From: Strongylocentrotus purpuratus
Taxonomy: Eukaryota > Echinodermata > Echinoidea > Camarodonta > Strongylocentrotidae
DNA length: 64,000 nucleotides
Direction: 5' to 3'
Assembly (NCBI RefSeq): GCF_000002235.5
Contig: NW_022145558.1
Span: forward strand, 53,501-117,500
The position numbers were made by a program, and so were the translations under genes. Below, one piece after another: positions 50,999 through 60,863 of this stretch. The stretch's first letter is position 1. Each line of letters starts with the position of its first letter. The notes beneath the pieces were generated by a model that had not been told where the DNA came from, did no database searches, and saw only the letters and a program-made list of their open reading frames with translations.

Positions 50999-51637
50999 CA
51001 GAGTTCCAGAAATTAAGTCTTGTCTGAGCGCCCGACTTGAAAAAAAATTGACATCGGCGTTTCGTAAGTAAAAATTTTTGTTATCTTGAATTTTGTTTTG
51101 TTCGGACGTATATAAATATAGACCTACTTAGAGTCTATATCATGTAGTCATTCATGTTAACTGGCTGATGTGAGGTAGAAGATAAACTTCCTTTTAGGAA
51201 GGAAATGTAATCGTATGCTAGGCAAAAATGTTACATTATAGTCCCACCTGTTCACTTTCGTGTTTGAGAATCTTGACTTTAGCTGAGGAAGTGAAATGAT
51301 TTGTAGTGAAGCTGTGTCACTTTTTTAGTCTATATCTAGAGCAGGGGTTCTCAAACTTTTTCCTTGACGTTCCAGCTGTGATTTCCATGAAAAGGTCCAA
51401 AACAATCATACAATGGGCAAATTTAGTTTACTTACAGGGTCAGTACAAAAGACAGTCAGTAGATTCTAGGGTGTCTGGACGATTTTTCAACAGGTTCAAT
51501 CAATGTTCTCTGTTTTGCCTTTTGGAGTTTTGGCTTTTGGATCGCTTGTCACCATAATGGTTGGTTAGATCTAGAAAAGTCTAGTCTCTTAGGAAAAATC
51601 ATTTTTACTCACTGATGTTTCTATAAAAAGATACAGC

Positions 51638-51668
<31 letters not shown>

Positions 51669-51863
51669 GTGGTACACGCCGAGTTATAATTTTTTGCTCA
51701 AAAGCTGCACAGCACGATATGCAAAGTGTGCAGAGAAGCCAAGTTCAAAGATCAGCAATGCGTGACATTTGCATGATTCGGCGCGTGAGCGCGTGGGCGA
51801 TGGTATAACACACGTATAAGGTATAGCGTTTTTTCGAAATCTAGCCCGTGATATCACCAAGCC

Positions 51864-52248
51864 TTAAAGGGATCGTGTAACAATGTTAAATCTGAGATAC
51901 ACGGTCCTACGTGTTATCAGTGTCTGTGATATGGTGTAATATTGAAGCCCTAAAAAAATCCCGCTTCAAAACGATCAAGAAGTGCCTCAAAAAAGTAAAA
52001 ATCTTTGAGTGACCGGTTTTACCATACTCGTTTTCCCCAATAGACTGTAGTGTTATGAAAACCGTCAGGCGAACGGTTTTCAAAATTTGTAATTCCAATC
52101 ATAAATATCTTGATAATCAGACAGGCGACCGGCTTGTAAAAGTCATGGGGTTCCTGACTGACCTAAAGGTGTATAATTATCATTGTATCATGAGCTAAAT
52201 CCAGAATTTTGTTTCAGAATCTGAGACAAAGTTACCGGATCCCTTTAA
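51864..52248 (-). mobile_element. MITE, TTAAAGGGATC family, full-length reverse copy
   Basis: Starts TTAAAGGGATCGTGTAACAA and ends GTTACCGGATCCCTTTAA, 385 bp, the inverse of the 19,831 copy, TTAA at both ends. Confidence 0.82.
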
Positions 52249-52501
52249 ACGGCTCCCATACAACCCTACGGAGAGGCATGTTAAAAACCCCTAAAATGTG
52301 TCCGAAATCACCCCTTCCCGAATATTGGACAGTGGCTTTAATGAAGTTTATGCCACTTCTACTCCTAATTACCTACGAAAATTAAAAATTGAAATTAAAA
52401 ATATTGACAAACGTCTTACCAGAGCGATACAGCTTAGCTCCCTTTTCACGTGTAGCCTGTGACTTTAAGATCTCGATACAATGGTGTTGACCTCTGACTG
52501 G

Positions 52502-52511
52502 CACTTCCGTG
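52502..52511. promoter_or_regulatory. CACTTCCGTG motif upstream of SPC24
   Basis: Contains the same 9-mer (reverse CACGGAAGT) found at 50,853-50,861. ETS-type core GGAAGT. It lies about 435 bp upstream of the SPC24 start; promoter role is inference. Confidence 0.35.
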
Positions 52512-52747
52512 AATTTGCTGCTACCGTATAATGCACTGTATAACACACATACAGCGCATTATAAGGTAGCAGCCATTTAAAAAAATATGATTGGAAAGGA
52601 GATAGATCTACTTTTCAAATAATTTCAAAATAAAATCGAAAATCATTGTAAAACATCAAAATACAGAGACTTACTTTCAGCTACTTGCAATCTGCCCCTT
52701 TCTTGAAAAAGCCGTGCACGATGAGATCGGTAATCACACACAAATTG

Positions 52748-52922
52748 TTTTGCAAAACCTCCTGTCACTAACTGTTAGTGTTACTAGTCGAGTAGCGATT
52801 CTGGGCCACAATAATAGCTTCCCTTTTAATTTGGTTCCTTTGCAAAACCTCCCCTCACTAACTGTTACTAGTCGAGTAGCGATTCTTGGCCACAATAATA
52901 GCTTCCCTTTTAATTTGGTTCC
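52748..52922. repeat. Tandem duplication (~85-90 bp) just upstream of the SPC24 start
   Basis: Two copies of TTGCAAAACCTCC...CACTAACTGTTA...CTAGTCGAGTAGCGATTCT...AATAATAGCTTCCCTTTTAA, at 52,748-52,838 and 52,839-52,922. Copy 1 has an extra GTGTTA. The frame upstream of the SPC24 ATG stays open through both copies to 52,714, but the repeated peptide has no known function. Confidence 0.9.
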
Positions 52923-52944
52923 TCTGCATAGATCTACTTTTGAA

Positions 52945-53140
52945 ATGGTGAACATGGCGTCAGTTGAGGGTATAGTGGATTGCCTCCTCCAGGGTCAGCT
53001 TGAGACGGCCATGGACAACATCCATGACATTCTGACCCAGCCAGAAGAGGTCAACGGAATCAAGGAGTTCAGTATTCTGATCCAAGAAGCTGCCAGGCAG
53101 GAGGAGATCCATCGGTCTCATATCAAGGATGTACTCAAAG
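52945..53140 (+). CDS. SPC24: SPC24 exon 1
   Basis: Residues 1-65. It reads MVNMASVEGIVDCLLQGQLE and GIKEFSILIQEAARQEEIHR to DVLK. The first ATG (52,945) and the second (52,954, context AACATGG) are both plausible; using the second gives 206 residues. Donor AAAG^GTAGGA. The 3' part is duplicated twice downstream. Confidence 0.88.
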
Positions 53141-56100
53141 GTAGGAAGAGGAAGATTTATACTATTATGATAAGACCTACAAAAAAAAAGATGTTGTAGT
53201 ACCCTGTAGGTGCCAAAACATGGGTCGGTCAGTCAGAAATCTTTTCTTCTTCTTTTTTTTTTCTTTTCTTTTTTTTTTTAAACTCCCTCTTTGGGCTGAC
53301 ATTTTTCAGTTTTGAATGCTTTAATAAATTTTTTGGGGTGAAAAACGGTTTTAATTTTTTTTTTTTTTTTTTTTAAGCCGCCCGTCTATTTCAAAATGTT
53401 TGGGTCGGTCCCAAAGGGCAATACAACATCTTTCTTTGTTTGGGCCTAATGATGATATTGGTGATGGTGATGATGATTATGGTAGCAATGGTGATGGTTA
53501 TGCGGAGGAAAAACAATTATAGGTATCCTGATCCAAGAGGCTGCAAGGCAGGGGGAGATCCACAGGCCACATATCACGGATGTACTCAAAGGTAGTAGAA
53601 GAAGAGGAGGATGGTGATAAATTATGATGATGATGATGACAAAGGCAAGACAACGTTGACGAGAATGGTGAGGAACCGATGATGGTGGTGAGAATGATGA
53701 AGAGAGTACATGTAGTGATGATGATGATGCTAATGATGGTGGTGGTGGTGGCGAGGAGGAAGATATGTCAGCAATGATGGTGATGATTTTAAAGGGATCC
53801 GGTAACTTTGTCTCAGATTCTGAAACAAAATCCTGGATTAGTACATGCTGCAATGATCAAAATTTTAGGTCAGTCAGGAACCCCTTGACTTTTACAAGCC
53901 GATCGCCTGTCTGATTGTGAACATATATTATTTATGATTGGAAATCGAAACAAAATATTGCGTTTGCCAAAAGGTTTTCATAAAACTACAGTCTATTGGG
54001 GAAAACGAGTATGGTAAAACCGGTCACTCAAAGATTTTACTTTTTTGAGGTATTTTGAAGTGCGATTTGTTTAGGGCTTCAATATTATACCATATTACAG
54101 ACACTGTTAACATGTAGGGCCGTGCATCTCAGATTTAACATTGTTAAATGATGCCTTTAATGGATATATAGACCATCAGGGGCAGGGGGAGCTCTACATA
54201 TCAAGGAAGTACTCAAAGGTATGTAGGAGGAGGAGGAATACACTATGAAATGACGGACAAAGAAAGCGGACAAAATATACAGTTCCTCAGGTAGACAAAG
54301 GAACATCCCTTCACTGCTATTATGTAAAATGTGTATAGAACAGGTGTCACATGCATATTCACCTGTTCTACACATTTTTACATAATAGCAGTGAAGGGAT
54401 GTTCCTTTGTCTACCTGAGGAACCGTATGTTTTGTCCGCTTTCTTTGTCTGTCATATTCATAGTGATAGGATGGTGATTATAGGAAGAAGAATATTCGTG
54501 GTGGTGGTTATTTTACCTGACTGCTGAGAAAGCATAAAAGCTTGTTAGTAAGCAACCAGATGGCCGACGGCATTAAGTCCTCTCCGAGGGACCTGTTAAT
54601 GAGGATTAATGCCTTACCAAAGGGCAATAGCGCATTGACTTGGTTTATAACCCGGGTCATCGGAATACGAGACCACTGCTCTACCGACTGAGCTATCGCG
54701 CCTTCTTATGATAATGATGATGGTGATGGCAGTGATGACAATGATGATTATGGTTGCTATGGTGATGGTAATGATGATAGAGGTGGTGTTATGGATTTTG
54801 ACGATGATGATGAGGATGATGGAGATCAAAGATGTTGGTGATGTTTGTTATTATGAACAGTGAGGTTCTTGACGATTTTTAAGGATGATGATGTTGATGT
54901 TTGTTAGCATTATCTATGTCAACATCCACCACTTGTACACAACCCGCAAAAGATTAGGTAAAATTATGAACCGTATTTCTTTGGTGTGGACCCAGTGAGT
55001 TTGTCAGTTGTATGAATTAGTAATCAGACAATGACACAATGTTTTCAAGGTTATTTTGAACTGCAAAGAAGCTGTCTCAATTTACCGGTAGATTGTTGTC
55101 CTTAAAGATAAACTTGAGTTCTGGTAAAAAAAAGAAAATGATTTCTCACAGAATCAAATGAAACTTACACTGAATGTTCAAGATTACAAATAAATGTTAT
55201 TTGCCAAACAATTGTGGTAGAAAATGTAAACTGGCTGAATAATGAGCATAGAAAAATAAGGAAATCAAGGTAGGTAACCCCGACACCATTTGTGTACATG
55301 TAGTCCCATATACATCTTTCTGTGTACAGTGCTTGTTACTTTACCAAGACTGGGCCAAATTTATTATGATTTTGATGAATCCAGAACCTTGCAGTACACA
55401 TCAATACTTACATGCTACATGCTCAACTTTTTCTGATCCATTCCACACCGTTTCTTTCACAATGCAATCGCATGACCAGAACTCAACTTCATCTTTAATT
55501 CACGATATATTTCTAAAAATGTTTCCTATACTTTCCCTTCCATTCAGCTTACATATCGATGAAAAACAACATGGAGTCGGTGATAGCTGAAGATAAGTCC
55601 GCTGATGCGATAGGTGAAGAGATCAACCTACTACAGACACAGCATCAGAAAGCATTGCAGACATCTGAGGCAGCCAAGGAACAATGTCAATATCCTTTTC
55701 TGCACAAGGAATACTATTATTACACTTTTTACACGTACAGTACGGTAATAACAATTATAAGATGATGACGTGGATCCTAATCAAATGATTGGTTGAAAGC
55801 ATACACGTGACCAGGCATCTATTTTGCCTAACATGTAATTTGGATAAAGACCGGTCATTATCCAATTCTAATGACCGGTCATTAGTTAAATGATGTTATA
55901 ACACATCATTTTATAAAACAAATAGAACATAATCTTATAAAACAAATAATATACATCATTTTGTTCCGGGCATTAGTAAAATTACCCTCACTCGGTACCT
56001 TCAAAATAGTTAGACTGTTCCAAAGGTGCCTTGTGTGAGTAATGCCCTCACTGCTGTGTATTATTTGTATACTAAACTATATTCATGCCCCTTGTAAATT

Positions 56101-57837
56101 TGATGTTTTTTGGTGTTTTTCGTAATTCAGGAATGAAAGGCGAACGGGTGAATTAGGGCCTTTCTTATCATTATCATAGCATTCCTATTTTGGAGGAATG
56201 GTTCCTATTTTGCTGCCTTTAAACTATATAGGGCCTTTAAAAAAAAAATATTGTATTGCCCTTTAGATGCCAAAACTTTTTTCTTTTCTTTTTTTTTATT
56301 AGTCCCTCTATGTGGTGATATTTCTCTGTTTTGAATGCTTTACCGTAATGCTTTTTTTTATGCCTCCGTTACGAAGTAGCCGGAGGCATTATGTTTTCGG
56401 GTTGTCCGTACGTACATGTACGTCTGTACGTACGTACGTCCCGTTCTTGTGATCGCGTTATCTAAAGAACCGATTGATGGATTCCTGCCAAACTTTGGTC
56501 ATGTATGTATCTTGCAGAGCCGATGAACTGATTAGATTTTGGGGTCACGAGGTCAAAGGTCAAAGGTCACAGGGCTCATTAGGTATGCAAAAACAGCTCG
56601 TGATCGCGTTATCTGAAGAATCGATTGATGGATTCCTGCCAAACTTTGGTCATGTATGTATCTTGCAGAGCCAATGAACTGATTAGATTTTAGGGTCATG
56701 AGGTTAAAGGTCAAAGGTCACAGGGCTCATTATGTATGCATAAACAGCTTGTGATCGCGTTATCTCAAGAACCGATTGATGGATTGCTGCCAAACTTTGG
56801 TCATGTATGTATCTTGCAGAGCCAATGAACTGATTAGATTTTGGGGTCATGAGGTTAAAGGTCAAAGGTCACAGGGCTCATTATGTATGCAAAAATAGCT
56901 TGTGAACGCATTCTCATTAGAACTGACAGATGGATTACTATTTAACTCAGGACATCTTGCAGAGCCAATGAACTGAGTAGATTTTAGGGTCATGAGGTCA
57001 AAGATCAAAGGGTCATATATATGTATATGAGAAATTGCTTGTAATCACGATATTCTGAGAACCTGTCAATGGATTACAATTGAACTTGAATCCGAAAAAT
57101 TTCTTCTGTTTTGGTTTGTAAAATTGCTCTATGACAGAGGCATCATTTTCGACTGCGCGCAGTCGAATTCCATCTAGTTTTCTTAAAGAACGGTTTAAAA
57201 AAAAAAAAAATTAAAAGCTGACCGTAGATTTCAGGATTTTGGGGTTGGTCGTAAAGGGCATTACAACATCTTTTTTTTAGGCCTAGTTACGAAACATAGA
57301 TTCCTCTCTTCTCCTGAAAAGGTATACACAATAGACTGTATTCCTGATGCACCTGTATTGCCTTGAGAGATTCCTATTATCGTGTTTGCTGTGGCATTTG
57401 TCCTATCATCATCATCTCTTATAAAATAGTATTATTTTGTAAATAGTATTAGGGAGTAGTAGTACTATATTTATTATTATTGTTATTGTTTTTGTTATTA
57501 TTATTACTAATATCATTTGTTATTATTATCATTATTATCACAAATACATGTATTATCATTACATGTATGTTCATTATTCATCATCATCAAAGTATTTTTT
57601 TGTTTTGTTATTATTACTAATATCATTTGTTATTATTATCAATTATCATTATTATCACAAATATTATTAATGTTATTATCACAATTATTATTATTATTAT
57701 CATTATTTATTATTATTATGTTCATCATCATTCATCATCATCAAAGTATTTTTGTTTTGTTATTAATATCATTATTATCACAAATATTATTATTGTTATT
57801 ATTATGATTGATGTTATTATCACAATTATTAGTATTA

Positions 57838-57872
<35 letters not shown>

Positions 57873-58414
57873 GTATTTAATGAAAGCACTCTGTTCTGAT
57901 CCTTAACGAGCCATTTCATCACAGCATTGAACGAAGAACGAGAAAAGATGCATGCCGAACAGGAGGCGCTGAGTCAGAAGAGAGAGACGGTGAAAGAAGA
58001 TACGACACAAGTTCTCCCCAAAACGAGGTTAGTCTGCGCTGGTTTTTATCTCTGTCTGTGTGTATTTGTTCTCTTTTCTTTTGGATTGAAATTTTTATTT
58101 TTAATTCACTGCACTGTTTACATGTATGTACACCTTGAAAAACCTCAAGGATAATTGTCACATTATGTTCTTTCTTTTTTCCTTTTCACTCTCTTTCTCT
58201 CCTTCTCCCTCTCTCTCTCTCTCTCTTCATTTTACTCTCTTTCTCTCCTTCTCTCTCTCTCTCTCTTTATTTATTTTACTCTCTTTCTCTCCTTCTCTCT
58301 CTCTCTCTCTCTCTTTATTTTACTCTCTTTCTCTCCTCTCTCTCTCTCTCTTTATTTTACTCTCTTTCTCTCCTCTCTCTCTCTCTCTCTCTTTATTTTA
58401 CTCTCTTTCTCTCC

Positions 58415-58447
<33 letters not shown>

Positions 58448-60823
58448 ATTTTACTCTCTTTCTCTCCTTCTCTCTCTCTCTCTTTATTTTACTCTCTTTC
58501 TCTCTCTTACTCTCCCTCACTTTCTCTCTCTTTGTAAAGAAGGTTACATGTATGCTGTTATTCCCAAGGATAACACTTTTGAAATTATTTGTTTTTAGTT
58601 CCTTCTTTGACAATGTGTAGAATTGTCATCAATTTACAGTTATCAATTTGTCTAATTACCTTTAAGTGATCAAGTTTACTATGCTTCTCAAAAAAAGTCC
58701 TCTATATGCATGCAATGATTTTTATTTTTCTGAATCACGAGGCTAAATTGTGTATAAAGAAAGTGACCAATCTCACATTTCCCTTTATTTGTTATGATAC
58801 CAGTAGGTATTCATGCATCTTATTCATGCATGCATGGGTTTCTAGTTTTAATCTATAAGGGAGTTTACAGATAGCACATGGTACAAATGACCCCAAATAT
58901 CCACAGATCTTTTAAACATGGAGAAGTTCCACTTTGAGCATCTTAGAATAATAACTGCCAAAGTCCACTTCCACCTGCGTATCATAGAATGTACCGTTGG
59001 TGCATAAATGAATGATGTTACATAACTTTCATGAGCGCATTATCCAGTATTCATCTCTGTGGGTTTTACCTTTTTGGTACAAATGACCTTTATCTGCCCA
59101 TGCGCAGATTGTATCTATGAACTGGCTTATTGGGTTGTACAATTCATTTTTTGCTGGAAAGAATCCACATGTAAGATTGTCTACAGTTCAGGGAAAAAAA
59201 TACTTTAACAATTTTGGGGGCTACTTTTCAAGCTTGCTTGCATGAAAATAACACTCTTTAATTTGTTTTGCATTGAACTCTATGCAAATTTTTTGGGGCT
59301 CTTTTATGACTTTCAGGGGCTTTTTTTAGCATATTAGGGGCTAATTTGCCCCGAGTCCCCATGTATTTTTTCACTGGTACAGTTATTTGCTTTTCCAGGC
59401 TATGTGAAGATTAATGCTCTTATCACATTGAATTTATTTGATATTTTCCTTCAGCGAAACCTTGTTTTTTATGATGAAACCTTACATAGCAAATATTTAT
59501 ATTATTGGTTCCACACTATTGGGTTTTTCACATTCATTTGCCCCTCCCCCCTCCCCCCTCCCCTATTATATTAAAAAAACCTTTGTTTAAGAAAATTTAT
59601 AACTACATGTAGTCAGTTCTTACATGCGATTTTAACTTGCTTTTGATAGTGACTTGCAGTGGAGAAGACCGCATGACTGTAAAGACCATATTTTTTGTTT
59701 CCATGGAACATTCTACCCCCATCATATGAAAGGAACCTGTACATATAGATCACTTTACTATAACTATATATATATATAAAGACCATGGCCCCATTGCACA
59801 AAACTTCAAAACCATTGATGGTTACTTTGCCATCAATGGTATCTACCATGGAAACCTTGATTTTGATTGGCTGTTGAGCCCTGTTGCCATGGTAGTTACC
59901 ATTGATGGCCAAAGTTACCATCAATCGTAAGTGTTACGCAACAGGCCCATATTTTTTGTTTCACATAAGGGTTTACTACATATTACAAAAATAATAATCT
60001 GTTGTTGTTGCTGCTGCTGTTCTTGTTTGTTTGGGGTTATTTAGTTTCTTTGTTTGTTTTTATTTGTTTTCCTTTGTTTTTTTTTAATTGTTTTCCTTTT
60101 GTTTTTATGAAAAGATTAACATTGTGTTCTGCCAGGGGAAAAATTAACATTTATTTGTCGGGGGGCTACTTTTCAAACTTGCCTGCATGAAATTAAAACT
60201 CTAAAATTTGTTTTGCATTGAACTCTATGTAAATTTACAGGGGCTCTTTTGGGCATTTTGGGGGCTATTTTTTTCACTGTGTTCTGCCATCCTTTTATAT
60301 GTGTTTCACTTTTCATTTTCTCCTCTCTTTTTTTTAAAATCAGATATAATGTCAGTCTCTATAGCTGCATCACAGGCATCAAGTGGGACTACGATTGTAA
60401 ACCAGACGAAATCAAAGGATGTATCCTTGAAATTTGCAAATGTTTGAATGGATTAGTATACAAATAATACACAGCAGTGAGGGCATTAGTAAGAATTACC
60501 CGCACGAGGTACCTTTGGAACAGTCTGGACTGTTTTGAAGACACCAAGTGTGGGCCCAAATAAGGGCCCCATGATGTTTTATAACATGATTTTGATAATG
60601 ACCGGTCATTATCCAAATTACGGGTTAGACAAAATAAATGCCTGGTCACGTGTATGCTTTCAACCAATCATTTGATTAGGATTCACGTCATCATCTTATA
60701 ATAGATACTAGATGGTTAGAAAGGGATGTAAATAGGTTTATAGATAGATACATACATGTAGATAGATAGATAGATATTTACTATTACATAGATGGATAGA
60801 TAGATTGGTAATATTGGATAGAT

Positions 60824-60863
<40 letters not shown>

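Larger units (their letters stand above)
49752..52944. other. Divergent intergenic region between PLD and SPC24
   Basis: The PLD start is on its left, the SPC24 start on its right. 50,200-50,700 is rich in TCTAGA-type text and then GC-rich (50,520-50,680). 51,000-51,860 shows no gene apart from a C26 run at 51,637-51,662. Promoter-like motifs and a MITE are listed separately. On the minus strand AG^GTAGGTCC at 50,831-50,825 is a plausible donor of an untranslated PLD leader exon that could splice to 49,759. Confidence 0.5.

Noticed and set aside
58126..58620. 164-codon Leu/Ser frame resembling a membrane protein
   Set aside because: CT microsatellite and minisatellite translation inside SPC24 intron 3.
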